The notes under the pieces were generated by a model. It was given only the letters and a program-made list of their open reading frames with translations, searched no databases and was not told where the DNA came from. From the NCBI GenBank assembly GCA_023634235.1, contig JAMKCF010000013.1, positions 9,771,827-9,835,826 on the forward strand: 64,000 nucleotides of DNA, read 5' to 3'. Shown in pieces: positions 47,765-60,949 of this stretch (its first letter is position 1; the number at the start of each line of letters is the position of its first letter). The DNA comes from Pisaster brevispinus. Taxonomy: Eukaryota; Echinodermata; Asteroidea; Forcipulatida; Asteriidae. The position numbers were made by a program, and so were the translations under genes.

Positions 47765-50546
47765 TTAACGTTGCACGTTCTCATAGATAATTGAAGATGA
47801 GGCTACATCCAGGTACGACTTGATCACTTGATAACACAGCTGGTACTGAGCCTGAAATAGAACCACAGAATAACGTTAAACAACGGTTCTAGAATAATGC
47901 ATTAAGAACCATACCATTTGAACGTACAGACCATTCCCATGACTTCCAGTCTTTTTAAAGGAAACGTTAATTTAAGATGTATTGCGTATCCTTTGTAAAA
48001 AAAAATTGTGTTAAAGTTGTACATTTTAACAACATGATTGAACGATTTGTATTATGCATACGCGCGCAATCTACACAGAAGAGTTCTTCGACGGAGAAGT
48101 TTATTACTTAGGCCATCTGTCGGTCTCTATAGCTTGCTCCACGCTTGACTCGAAAAAAACAAGCTGCAAGTTAATTCTGTTTGTCAGCTAAGTCAAGGGT
48201 TGTTGCCTTGGTGTTTAAGGACCCTTTTGAATATTCTTACCAATGTTTTGACCATTCCAGCTCGAATTGACCGTAGTTTCTTAACTGCCTGGAAGACGTC
48301 AATGACCCCATCCTGCTCTACTCGATCTAAGAGAGTGAATAGGGCGCAGAATGCCCCAGTGCATCCTTCCCCATCATTGATCAGAGAACAAATGAAGTAG
48401 CAATGAATTCTAAGCACAAAATTGTAAGCACAAATAAATAATAAATTCTAGCACAAATGTCATGTTTCATGGCCACCAACAATTAAGTTTTTACTTCATA
48501 AAAATTAAACTGCATAGTCTTATTAACCAACTGTACTTTTCTTTCCACATTAATAACTAGCCACCCACCTTTTGCAAAACGAGTGAAAATTACATGAGAC
48601 TTACATGCAGTGAACTGTGAGTGGTCCATCGGGATGCTCTTCTGTCCACATGTTGACAGTCTCAATCAATTTGACGAGACTAGATGGAGAGCTCGGGATG
48701 TCCTTCTTTGTGGGCCACTGCAGAAACTGGATGTGGCATACAGTCTGCACCGCTTTGTTCTAAATGATTTTGAATGAAAGGATTATATGGTATAGCTTTT
48801 TGCAAGATTAGATCATACTAAATAATAGCATAAGGGGAAGATACACGGCTGAAAAACCAAGTTTTATTATAGATTCAAATGTACAAAGCGAAATTTGACT
48901 TTTTAAAAGACAATGTCTCGGCATAAACACCTTCGAATACAAGTGGGTGTTTCTATAGTGCCTATTTTCAACGGAATTCTAAAACAGTTTAAAGAAATAC
49001 AATAATTATGAATAACATTATTTTGCAACAAATACTGACATTTCTAAGTGGAAACGTGATGCCGAATTGTCGCACGATCATGTCCTCATCGCGTTGATCC
49101 ACACTAAGTAACTTGACAGTCAGTGGCCCAACGCTCAAACTGCCATCATCCGGCCAGTACTGTGGAGTGCTCTGAGGAGTGCCACAAACCAAAACAATAG
49201 ACGAGTAATTTTTGTTTACATATAAGTTAAAAAGTTAAGTCATAAATAAAATAATACTAATGTATAAAATCTTGTAGCAAAGCCTATTCAAATTTTCCTA
49301 AGTTTAAACATGCAGTGATGATTTTCGAAATAGGGCATATATTAAAATGGCCAATTGACTTTAATTTTGTTTTTGTTTTTCACGTTTAACATTCATCCAA
49401 CAGTAAATAATTCTTTAGGTGGGTCATTTACAGACCGGGTCATTGTCCATGGAGTTGAGCATGATAATGCAGGATGATTTGTAGTCAAACACCAACCGCC
49501 AGATGTCACCCGACGTGCTGGGGAGAGGAGCTTGTGTAGCAAGGTAAGAGTGCTTGCCTCTGGACCCCTAAATATAGCCAAAGTAAAATGAAACCTTCGA
49601 ATGAACACAATGGCATAGAACTTAGCAATACAAAACTGATCACTCAATGAACATCATTGAAATGCCACAGCCAGTCGGCGACATCAATGGCATTAGACTA
49701 TTGGTTAATACTCACCTCTAAGAATGTAGCGTTGATGTAGTTAGTACTACCTTCGTCACCCGTTGTCATTAGGTAAGGTCTTGTGCTGTCCCCTACAAGG
49801 TATCACAATTTGTGTTAGCTTCTAATGTATCTCAATGAAGGTTTTATTTGACATCAAGTTTATAAAGCTTTTTAGCATATGTCTTACTCGGGAAACAGGT
49901 AACAGTGTTTCACAAAATGTATAAAAAAGGCATGTACAGGCAGGAAACATTTTCTTTTGTTATTCGTGTTTCTTTTAAACACATTGTTTGTGTTTGAAAG
50001 CTTTATGATTTTAGAGAAAGGCGGTACGAAAGGCAAAGTTCAAAAGTTGGTGGATCATTTTTTGTTGGCGTTAACCTTTTGTGAACTCGTCACGAAGCCA
50101 GCCACAAGCAGGGTTTGCCCGTAACCTTTTCAGTCTTGACTGTCCATGAGCAGGTAGTTTCTTGTTCCACTAGGCTACATCACAATGTTTTTCACTGTTC
50201 GATAAGGTTTCCAGACATCTCGTTTTTACATAAGCATTAAGGGGTTCTAGTACTTTGACTGCCTCGGATAACACATCAGACTCGTTTTACTTACAAATGT
50301 AAAGCTCATTTTTGGTGAAAATAGAGTATTGTGTGAACCATCACCTTTGAATCCAGAGGTGAACTAGATTGTTAACACTGAATTTGTCTTTTTATAGATG
50401 GCTTGTGTACGTTTTTTTCCTTCCATATTACCACTTCTTGTAAATCACTCGCTGTTTCACTAGCAAAAAATACTTATTCTTTTACTTGGAATGCAATCTT
50501 CAAATCTGTTCTTGTCTGCATTGTCAGGTTGCCTCCCAGCGTAGCA
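47765..50546 (-). CDS. Gene 1 degenerate phosphatase domain D2 and C-terminus
   Basis: Seven exons from 50486-50546 to 47765-47851. Recognisable: [67 protein letters not shown] (WPD Asp replaced by Thr), VHC, then [14 protein letters not shown], where the P-loop Arg is Cys, and [16 protein letters not shown]. The chain ends ENVQR and TAA at 47765-47767. D2 is therefore predicted to be a pseudophosphatase, as in many receptor PTPs. The junction between 48605-48759 and 48241-48409 is odd: the canonical acceptor adds 11 residues inside the P-loop. Confidence 0.88.
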
Positions 50547-53500
50547 CTGGTCGTCACTCATTGATGCAGTGAATGTATCCAACATCTGTCACGATAAAGG
50601 GAGTGACACATTTGAACATTTTACAGATCATTCTGTACAAATACAACTACATTACAATGGAAAACAATTGCAAAGGGAACAGAATAGGCATAATACGAGG
50701 ACTTGTGTATCAACATTCGCTATCTTGTGGAGACCGAGAACAAAACTAAGATGTGAAGTTTCAAAAGGTTCCAGTAGGAAAAAAAAAAAAAAAAATAGAC
50801 TGAGGTGCTCCCAAGGAGCTTTGTGTACACAGCATATTGAATGATGCCAAGTACAGGGATTAAACAAAACAAAGAAATCAGTTTCTATGTCAGATGTATT
50901 TTTTTTAAACGTTGACTTTTCAAGCATACCTGAAATTGGTCTTCCATGCCGTTTGTGCCAGTTTTCTTATCACGCTTTTTCAGTTTGGTAAGATCTTGAT
51001 GGAATCGATCTACGGAGATGGCGGTATTCTCTGACAGACTGGACTCCAACAGGGCCTCGTAGATGAACTTGAACTGACCCTGTAAAAATGCGAGTTAATG
51101 ACACGTTACCTCTCGTAGGATGTTGAATGCATGATTCGAGCAAATACTTCAACGCATTTGGTTTAAAACACCTAAAAACTTCCACGTGAAGATTACATGA
51201 AGATTATTTAGTTAAGAGCTCATACCACGGTTTGAACCATCAAGTAGCGCTTGTCCCTCATATTGCGCACAAAGTTGAGTACATCGACTTGTCCTTCTGC
51301 CTGAGCCTGTTCCAACATGGCATCCAGTGCTATGTATGTTCCTGTACGACCAACTCCAGCACTGGTTAAAACAAACACAAATTGTTTAAAACAGCAGCTT
51401 TCACACAGTAAGGAGAGGCAAAAAACACATTGCAAAAACGATGGGGAAATAACTTTTGACACCATCGGTGGTGTTACATAATATCTACCGAAAAGAGAAT
51501 TTAAGAAAACACCGCATGGTTTTAAAATAGCACTAATGTGATTGTTTGGGCATCAATGTGTGTTAATTTGATACCCCGTTGATTCTCTTTTCGTTATCTA
51601 TATGTGATGAAAGCCATGCTGTAAACGTTAACACCCATGATTGTGCTGTGTACTGGTAATAAGTTTGTTTATACGGTGTAACTGTACCTGCAGTGCACTA
51701 CAGTAGGACCATGTTGGTTCGTCTCCGAGGCATGGACTCGTCCGATAAACTGAAGAAGAGATGAAGATTCAGGTGGCTTCATATCAGGCCACGTGATGTA
51801 ATGATACTGCAGAACCTCACGGTACTCACCCTCCGGCTCACTGCTCTGTACAATACAAAGGGGTAATTTGTCATCAAATGACTACTTATAACTCCAAACA
51901 TTGAAGTAACATGAAGAAAACAAAATAAGTAAACATGTCGTTTGAACATTCGTCTCAGTATTTTAAATAATAATAAATCAACAAATAAATAAATAAAGAT
52001 AAAAATAAGTACATTATGAGAAAATTTAAACTCATTAGTTGGAGAGTTTCCAATTGCAAGAAATTGTAAATAAGATGTTGACAGGGAGTTTTGATAGACA
52101 AACTGTTGGGCAAAGTCAATGGTTTACCTTTGACAAGTTGAAAGTCCTCAAGACAAAGGTCGCATTTGCTTTTTCTTCAACATTTCGGACGAAAATGTCA
52201 CCATAATTATTGGCAGATTCGTCATCTGGCCAGTACTTCTCACATTTATTCTGCTTTATGAAAAAAACACTTAATAACAATATTCAATTATCATACTGAC
52301 GGCAGTTTTCTAGCAGAGTGGAGTACAGTAGAGTATGTGTCAAAATAGTTCACTAGTTATCAACCCTTTTGTTCTGACTTCAATTGCTGCTGCTGTCTGC
52401 CCATGGCCTGCCATATAAAGATTGACCATGAGCTGCGCGTAACAGCCACAAATTCTTGATTTTTTTTTGGTTGTAAACCTGTAGATTGATTTGAGTATGA
52501 TTACCTAATTTTAGTCTTGATATAACTTCAAACCAGTTTGTATTTAAGGAATTTTTTTATTAACTTATGACATCAAATGACAACATTTTTTAACCTTTCC
52601 ATTCTCCACCAGATTCGTGAGCATAATGATATTCCCAACACGTTCCTGCCAGACCATGCGCCACATGTCGTTAACAGTCGTCTGGTTGGGACCTGGTTAA
52701 AAAAATAAATATATAATACGAATCTGCTTCGTGAAGATAATCAAATATACTGTGAAAAGTTGCGTCTGAAATTTTGCCAAAATGTTTGGTGCTGGTGATT
52801 AAGGTGGTTGCACTGGAACACAGTGACACTGGAACAGTGTCTAAACTCTTTCATAGTAAATCTGGCATCTTTAATACCCACAAAACCCAACAGTTTTAGA
52901 TAAGTGCATATCAAAAAAAGAAAAAGAAAAAGAAAAGGGGAACACGTATCAATTGAACCATCCGAAAGCCGCAAAGTAACTGACGGTTCTTGACGGTTAA
53001 GACTTTCACAAAATAATTGACTTGCTAAGATGAATAATCCATATGCCGCAGGTCACATTATTTTGTTTGGCTTTGTCATTTTACTCTAACCCTTGCTTAA
53101 CACAATAGTTATTGGGTCTGAATGGGCCAAGTGTGGTAACAAAAGGGGGCGATTATAGGAGTTTGGGTATTGTTTTTCTAACTTTCAAAATCTTATGTAA
53201 TGTACTCACCTTGGCATGCAATATACTTGGCGTCGTACTTGTATCCCTAGAAAATTGAATTCAAAGTAAACATTAGTTGAGTTTTGAACTCGAACTAATT
53301 AGTAACATGATTATAGTTTAATAATCGCGAGAAACATAAACAACTTAACATACGTCAATGTAGCATGCATTGATGTAGTCCGAGTGTGGTTTTTCTTCCA
53401 GTGGCTCAAGCACAACACGTGAGTGGTCATCTGAAACAATTCAAAACAAAACCAGTGATATTGTATGTACTCCAAACGATGTTTACAGTTGAAGAAAAAC

Positions 53501-56500
53501 AAAACATTTTTTTCTAGCTGTTATTTTAGAATACATATACATGTCAAACAGACATTTAAGGAGTACCTACCATTGATAAGTGATATTCATTTTTGTCACG
53601 AAGTCTTTTGCAAAAGTAAAGTCTACATGCGTGACCGATCGAAAATTTATTCAGCGGAAAGCACTTGTCGCGTTTGATTTGATTCTCCATTTAATTGATT
53701 GATGTTCTTGTACATCTTACGCTACAATATTTGTATTTGTAGAAGCAGTGTGTCTTTAGACGGTCTCCAGCATGGGTACATTGTCAGATAGGCATCCAGC
53801 CAGAAGGACACCCATCAAGAACAAAACATTGAATTTATTTAAAGAATTATAAGTATCTGTAAAAAGGCAACAGACTCTTCAAACAATTTGTTCAACTGAG
53901 CATTATTCAACTTACATGCAGAAATATTTTTGTATCTGTTCTTCTTCTTGTTCTCATCACACAATGCGACAGTCTGGGGATAGTTAGGTGCAGTTGGAAG
54001 CGTCTTTTGCAGAAAATAAATAAAATAGATCAGAGTATGACATCGTTTCACTTTGGCTAATTTTAAAGACATCCACGTTCTTTTAAAGCGAAATTTGAAA
54101 TATGATGCCATGGAACGGCAGCAATGTCCTTACAATCAAATCGGGAAGTTTTCGAGAGTCAAAAGTTCAAAATCAACCACGTTTTGTCGTAACTTTGTAA
54201 ACATTTTCGTTAAAAAAGGGACATGAAATCAAAAGGCTTGAAATGTGACGTCGTTTTATGTTTTTGAACTGTTAACGAGTTTAACACTCTGGACGGGTAT
54301 AAAATACATTGGCATTTTACACCACTGAACGAGAGTAAATGACTTGTAATTTTCCCACCTATCTATTGAAAAATGAGTGCATGATAAAACTAAACTTAAA
54401 GAACTATTTAAGAAGAAAAAAAAGGAATATTAAACAAAGCAGTTTTTGTACCTCGAAATCTTGCTGAAATGCATTGATCTTTCCAGACTTCCTTGCTTTT
54501 ATGAACTGTGCTAGTTCTGTCATGGCCACGGCACCCGTAGATGAGGCAGTTGCACCCTTTATGGCACTTTTGGATTTTGGTCTGGACTTAAGGTTTGGCT
54601 TCTGCTTGATCAATGGCTTGGCGGATGTTGATGGACCAGCACCAAACTGTTCCTTCTTGTCTGATTTGGCTTCAGATGGGCCGCGGATACTGCCCGACTG
54701 CCCGGAGAGTTTGTCAGTAGACGCAAGGGACTTTTGGTCAGAAGATGCACAGCCAATAGTTGTAAGCTCAATGTCTGAGGAAGTAAAATTACTCTTTGAA
54801 TTGTAGTTGAGTTATAGTTTATGTTTAAATGACAAAACAAAGAGTTATTGTTTGTGATCGCTTCAGGTCAACAACAAACTTATACCAAAAAATAATAATT
54901 TGATCAATCGCGTTCCTTTTCGAGTTTTTCTCTACATTTTTAAAGAAATCTCTTTGGGGTAATTGCTTATTTTTTTTGAAAATAGCTGTACAAAAATTAT
55001 TCACTTACATCTCCAACTTTACCCTGACAAGATTGGGCAATTTTAATAAATTATTGTTTACGTCTTACCTTGATAGTCAGGAGGGTTAGAAACAACCGCA
55101 TTCAGACCATTCTGCCCATCCACTACCTTTCCTTCTTTCCACTTGCGTCTTTAAATGACAAAGTGTTATCGTTTTTTAATTGAGCAACATTTTAAAATGA
55201 ATGAATTTTGTGGAACACCGTAGACCAAACTACATAAATTTAGGGGTTTATTAATCACTTAAATGCAAACTAGTGACCCTCGAAACTGTGTATGCAAAAA
55301 CAAATGTGTTGATGTTAAGTTTATCTTTTTAATTTTTTTTTGCAGACATCAGAAGCTTCAGCTTGCTTTATTTAAGATAATGCATTAACAACAAATTTAA
55401 AGTATGGACTTCCTGGCTGTGACCTTCTGGGACCATATAAAAATGTCTTATGAACCAATACAAATAGCTCTTAAATCGATCTCGCTACATAATAATTAAT
55501 ATTTGGTAACTTTTCTTGTAAGAGGGGTTTGAATCTAAGATGGAAAAGGAGAGCGAAATGTATTTACATATACATTCTACAGTTTTGGAGCATTCGAAAG
55601 CTCACACTGACCCCTTAACAGCTATTTTTCGAGTTGTATGGTGGTTCTGGAAAAAAATATGTTGTTAAAGCCTCTTAACATTTCCCGATGCTGTTAAAAC
55701 CTCTTAACATTTCCCGTTCCAGTGCTTAAACAAACTGTTACAGTTCAGTGAGCACACTCTCTCCATCCACTCCCAGTAGGATCCAGTTCTAGTTCCAGCC
55801 TACACGCATCACTGAGCTAACCCCAACTTAACCTGTTCCAGTTTCTGCCTTTAAACACCATTAAGCTTAAATCAGCACACAATAACAGTCACACATTCTC
55901 CTTGAGACAAGTAACACACACTGATCGAAACAGTTACTAAACCACGTGTTCTTCTCGGAGAAAATGCAGCTCGTACAAGAGCTTGTAATTATACAACATG
56001 ATGTCTCTGCAAACAGCACTTGATCACACGCCAATGTATCGCAGGCCTACATAATTTAGGACTCGTTGGTTACATTGTGACACAATACTAACTTCGCAGG
56101 AAAACAAAAACAAAGCAAAACTTACATGAAAACAATGGCGAGCAAAACAATGATGATTAGAACCAGAATAATGAGGACTACGATAATAACCGATGCAGCA
56201 GCGTTTGGCTCCGAGTAATCTCCATCCACTACAAAACAATAACAATATAATAGTACTCTGACAGACCATAATGACAGAATACTGCAGTTGACACAATATT
56301 CATTGCAACATCAATTAGATACACTGTCTCTTTGTGTTAGAGGAATCTTTTCCTCCCTTCAAGTTCGTGCTCTGTAAGGGTATGACAATACCCCCTTCTT
56401 TTGTGTCTTTGCAGTGACCCTGGGAACAGGTTAACGGAGACAAGCCGTCGATTTCACCAAACTCTTCCTAGCATAGGATTAATCTTAGGACTTAGGACGA

Positions 56501-59500
56501 GTCCCAGCCTTGTATTTTAACATGTAAACCTTAAGATTAATCCTAAGTTAGGACCAGTTACTCGTCCTAACTCGAGACAGGGTTAATCCTAGCGTTTCGT
56601 GAAATCGGCTGCAGCTTTCCACCAAAAATCAATCCTTTAAATTTAAATCAATATCAACCTTACCTTCAACTGTCAGTGGATCGTCATTCCAAACCACGAT
56701 TGCTTTCTGAGGCATAAAAAGGAAAATAAGATAAAAGATAAAGAAAAAGCTTTAATTTTTTTAAATAAAAAAAACCCTTGACAAATAAATACATAAATAA
56801 CAAATAAATAATTAAAAAAATAAATACATAAATGAATACAAAAATAAAAATACCAAAACTGTTAAATGCTTCACCATTAACAAGTGATAAACAGAAGAAA
56901 AAAAAGAAGAAAAACACATAACTAAAACAACAATAAGCATGTTAAAAACACAGTTAGAATCAAGCAAAAAGTATGTTTTTGTTTTCGTCGCTAGTGCAAT
57001 AACTCCCTTGGCATACCGTTTTATTTATTCTGCTGACGGCACCGACGTAGATCTTGTACACAGTGCCCTCCTGCAGAGGTGGGTTCCAGTAGCTGCCGTA
57101 GGTTTTGTTGTCACCAACGACAAACCATTCTGGGAGGCTTCCCGGTAGTTCAGCAGCAACATAAGCATAGGGATTCTTATCATGATGCTGAAATGTATGC
57201 ACAGACCGTTTGGAAATCTTGCCTGTCAAGGTCGAATCACCAGCAATGTTCCTTACACCAATCTGGTAACAACTTCCAATTGCAAACATAAGCAAAGAAG
57301 ACATGTATGTGGAATAATATTTCAGAAAATGATGACAAACTTTGAGGTTCTTTGCCAGCACATGCTCTCAAGCTTTTTTCAATGCGTTTTTCAATGATAT
57401 GTTCGCGTTGTTTTTCATGTCAAGGTGTTGCCTGGGTTACTTTAACTTTATTTGTTTACTGAATTAATTTTAAATTATTGTTTTATACGTTGGTTTCATC
57501 AACCATTGACTAACGACATTCCAATTGTTTACGCAAATGATGCTACAAGAGATATTTCCTTCCCCCTTACAAAGCAGTGACCCCTATTAATTGACACCCT
57601 CTGTGACGTGTGGCATAAGGATATCATGACATATCAGGTGGCCAATGAGTATGACAGACAAATTAATTATTGAAATCAGTCAGCATGAACTAACAGTGGC
57701 CTTCACTTCAAGGTTTTAATAAGCCCATTCTCCGTCAAGTGTTGCAAACAATCAAAGCAGTGTTTAAACCACGTGTAATTTTTGGCTGCTTTCGTTGTTG
57801 ATACTTGAACTTTCTATTCACAATGAAATTTAGCCAAAAGCATATTACCATATATAATTGTACGTGTTGTTACTAGCTAGTAGTCTGATGGTGAGATACG
57901 TGACACCCGACTTCGCCCCGACGAGAGCAGGCTTATCAGGTGGAGGGATGTCTGAATCAAATGGGGAGCAGAAGAGAAGGGAAAATACAATTGAGTTTAG
58001 CTTGAAGAATGTTTTTACGGGCAAAACAAAGTTGTTAATGCTTTGGATCTAATGTGTTATTTAAGACAATACCAAATCCAGAGCAATATATTCTATATAA
58101 TTACCCGTTGGTAATTCAGTGAAGACTTCCAGTTGTGTAATATTTCCTCTTATATCGGCATTATTTACCGCCCGAACCAGAACCTCATATTGTGTAGAAG
58201 GTTCCAAATCACCGATGACTATTCTATTAGTTGAAGACGTTACCAATACTGTTTGACTACGAAATTTTAAGTGAACGCCAAACTTGAAGTTTCTGTCGTA
58301 CGGGCGGGCCAGTACACGGTGCTCAACCTGTGGTTTATTGAGTGTAAACAGTATTATACTAACGAATGGAATAGAAAATCATGCCCTTTTATTTGACCAA
58401 CTGCTTCTAAAATTTGGCCAACGATTTTACACTTCCAAAATTATCAAAAATGAAATCAGTTTCATGATGAAAGTGGGTTTCTATCAAACTTCTTCACAAG
58501 TAAACGACAATGATGTTGAAATGAAAGAATCGATAATGCGGTCTCAAAAACAACAATTATTAGGGATGTACACCTGCCTTATTCTTTGGTTTTTGTAGAA
58601 TTTTTTTAGTTTTGACAGTTTCTGAATGGGAATAAAACAGAAAAAATACCGTCTACATACAACATAATGCACGATCTTCCCATTCGGATACTGTGGCCGT
58701 TCCCAACTTAGTGTGATGTTTGTCTGAGTAATATTTGTAGCCATTAGATATCGCGGTGGGCTTGGCTCTGCGGAAAGGATACAAATAACAAGCTATTATT
58801 TTTCCCGTTTCTTAGAATTCAAATTGCTGTCAACATTACAAAATAATTGGTTAAACGAATTTAAATTAAAAGACAAATGAAGAGAGTAAGTTAACGGCAA
58901 ATAGGCGTCTGTGAAAATCTGTTATGGTGCAATGTTCCATAAATTGTTGACAATCAGCCGACATCAGAGGAACTTTAATCATTACAAAAAGCCAGTATCT
59001 GTTATTTTCACTGGGTGGTGAACTGGGTGAGTTTACGATTACGGTTACACCACTGTACTAAACTGTTCAGTAGGTGTTAATGAGGGGCCGTTTTGCTTGC
59101 ATTGTATTTGTCAACTCTTTTCTCCAAATGAAATTGGCTTTCTAATACTCTGTGGCTATGGTAAGTTAGCGGAAATGATGACGTAAGGCATTTATTTTTA
59201 AAGACCTATTCTTAGCAAAATTTCATTTCTAGGGGTTTTAATTAAAATAATCAATCGACAACAAATGGTATTAGCGCCTAACCTCCGGGCTCAGTAGTGA
59301 CTGTTGCGATGCCACTCCATGGACCTTGTCCAACACTTGTCTCTGCTCGGATCTAAAATAAAATACCAGAACGAAAAGTGTCAATAATTTTTTTTATGAG
59401 AGTAGATTTTATTTTTTTTGGGGAAATATTCCTCGATATGATAATACTAATTTGATGAAGAGTGACCTAAAGGCTCGCTTACATTGTTTAAATTTGTCTG

Positions 59501-60522
59501 GTATCAAGCTTTTTTCTGCACAGTGCTTCATTCAAATTTTCATAATAAATCTTGCAGATGTTCCATTGTTCCGTGAAAAGTTGGTGAATAAACATGTGTT
59601 TTTCATTTTTAGGTTTGGCTAATTCTGAGTTTAACGAATCTCTACAGGAGTGCCGTTCCCCTTTATCCAGCTTACCAGATGATTTATATATGTAAATTGA
59701 CTTGCTGAATCTAAGATGCCAACTTGTCCCGACAATGTATATCTCCAAGACGACCCACATAAACTATGAAGTGGAAAGACGACCTACTGAAATCGGAAGG
59801 GTGAGGGTGAGGGTGAGGTTTAGCTAAACGTCTTGTATAGAGATACATTATCACAATAAGTTAACTCCTTAGGTTCGATAAGTTGTCTTGGCGAGATACT
59901 TTATCAAGACCAATCAGTAAAATGTGTAGGCTTGGCGAATAAAAAGATTTCTCGTTAACGCATGAAAATGGTATGAAACTCCAGAGGGTCTGTAGAATTA
60001 GACCGGACATTTAAGAACCCCCAAAAAGGAAAACAAAACAAAACACAAACAAACAAACAAACACAAACAAAACAAAAACACAAAAACCACAAAAAAACAA
60101 ACACACAAATCCTTGAAAAACAAAACAAAACAAAACAATTAGAACGACAGCAACAAGAACAACATCAGTAGAAGCAGCAACAGCAACAACAACAAAAAGC
60201 ACCAACAACACTTGCCTCTGTATTCAACAGAATATTTTGTAATATTATGACGTGACACCGGTTTTGTTGTGTCAGAGTATTACCTTGACTGAGTAACTTA
60301 TACTCCCTTCTAAATTGTTGACCTTCTTCGTCTGGGACTGCCTATCAAGCTGCTTAGTGATTCTCACTGTATTTCCTGATGCCGGGTTCTCTGTCTCCGT
60401 CTTCCAATAGCGGAGCTCGTACCTGACGATGACGCCGTGGGGAGGACTGGGAGCGTTCCATGCCACGGTGAACCAGTCTTTTCTTGTGACTGAAAAAGTG
60501 ACTTTGCTTGGGGCTGGAGGAA
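47765..60522 (-). CDS. Gene 1: receptor-type tyrosine phosphatase (FN3-TM-D1-D2), 3' part
   Basis: Twenty-five minus-strand exons with consistent phase: 60284-60522, 59283-59352, 58661-58767, 58105-58327, 57864-57951, 57017-57272, 56664-56706, 56126-56228, 55069-55148, 54452-54774, 53916-54003, 53354-53430, 53210-53246, 52595-52692, 52128-52250, 51688-51845, 51226-51361, 50930-51079, 50486-50546, 49716-49792, 49436-49567, 49040-49171, 48605-48759, 48241-48409, 47765-47851. The product is a membrane receptor that removes phosphate from phosphotyrosine: at least two FN3 domains, a membrane-proximal domain of type IIB (PTPRK/M/T-like) form, one TM helix, active D1 and degenerate D2. The N-terminus lies beyond the right edge. 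The type IIB assignment rests on the [11 protein letters not shown]...[12 protein letters not shown] region. Confidence 0.93.
50930..54003 (-). CDS. Gene 1 catalytic phosphatase domain D1
   Basis: Nine exons from 53916-54003 to 50930-51079. In order: NRYKNI and YDHSRVVL (pTyr loop), [44 protein letters not shown] (WPD loop with catalytic Asp), VVHC at the end of exon 51688-51845 joined to [10 protein letters not shown] in exon 51226-51361 (HCX5R P-loop), and [15 protein letters not shown] (Q loop). All catalytic residues are present, so D1 is predicted active. The last exon also carries a KKRDKKTG linker to D2. Confidence 0.93.
54452..55148 (-). CDS. Gene 1 juxtamembrane and wedge exons
   Basis: Exons 55069-55148 ([14 protein letters not shown]) and 54452-54774. 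The latter is a low-complexity Ser/Lys/Pro-rich linker and then [15 protein letters not shown] and INAFQQDFE, the helix-turn-helix wedge that precedes D1 in receptor phosphatases. The linker is longer than in typical type IIB members. Confidence 0.85.
56126..56228 (-). CDS. Gene 1 transmembrane exon
   Basis: Encodes [14 protein letters not shown] and then an uninterrupted hydrophobic helix of about 20 residues rich in Ile, Leu and Val, ending at IRKWKEGK in the next exon (55069-55148), a basic stop-transfer signal. The preceding small exon 56664-56706 gives [14 protein letters not shown]. Confidence 0.9.
56440..56620. mobile_element. Small palindromic MITE
   Basis: The outer sequence GCCGTCGATTTCACCAAACT and the distal CGTTTCGTGAAATCGGCTGC are inverted, as are TAGGATTAATCTTAGGA and CTTAAGATTAATCCTAAG-type segments and GGACGAGT/ACTCGTCC. 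About 180 bp, intronic, no coding capacity. Confidence 0.65.
57017..57951 (-). CDS. Gene 1 membrane-proximal extracellular domain
   Basis: Exons 57864-57951 ([16 protein letters not shown]) and 57017-57272 ([54 protein letters not shown]). This resembles the region before the membrane of type IIB receptor phosphatases, where furin processing occurs in vertebrates. No clear RXKR furin site is visible here. Confidence 0.85.
58105..58767 (-). CDS. Gene 1 second FN3 domain exons
   Basis: Exons 58661-58767 and 58105-58327. Motifs [31 protein letters not shown] and [17 protein letters not shown] are the standard FN3 B, C and F strand patterns. NIT and NIT-like sequons suggest N-glycosylation, consistent with an extracellular location. 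Confidence 0.88.
59283..60522 (-). CDS. Gene 1 FN3 domain exons
   Basis: Exons 60284-60522 and 59283-59352. The first starts [18 protein letters not shown] and has [20 protein letters not shown], the B-C strand core of a fibronectin III domain; the second supplies the G strand [14 protein letters not shown]. The first exon enters in phase 1, so a preceding exon must exist outside the window. Between them lies plain intron with A-rich (ACAAA)n sequence near 60030-60130. Confidence 0.88.
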
Positions 60523-60524
60523 CT

Positions 60525-60940
60525 GTAAAATGTGGACAAACAGTACAGATAATACTAACTTTAAAACATGAAATTACGTAGCCTGGTACGTATTTTTTGT
60601 TTGTTTTTGTGATTTACATACCACATTAACTAAGGTTCAAACCGAGTTTTTGCAAGCAATGTTTGTTTGTTTTGGTGTTTGTCAGTTTGATTGTTTGCTT
60701 AGATTTGTAAAATTGTTTTTTATTTGTGAAAATTTTCAGAACATATTTTGACCTTTGGGAAAGGCAGTTCCAACGTATTGGCTAAATAGTTCAAAGGTAT
60801 TAGTTACAGTTTCGTTTTTTGCATCTTCGTCGATTCCGCCAATGATTGTGTTTTTATGGTCGGTTCTCAAGAGTCCCCAGCTTGGCAACTCAGGCCACAT
60901 AAAGCAGCCTCGGTGTATCACGTCCATTGAACAGTGGACC
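60525..60940. other. Stretch right of the last visible gene 1 exon
   Basis: No exon recognised. Probably intron of gene 1 with the left flank of the recombinase element. Confidence 0.35.
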
Positions 60941-60949
60941 TCAGCGTTT

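Noticed and set aside
60011..60211. Val/Phe-rich 66-codon minus-strand frame
   Set aside because: Translation of an A-rich (ACAAA)n and (CAACAG)n intronic tract.
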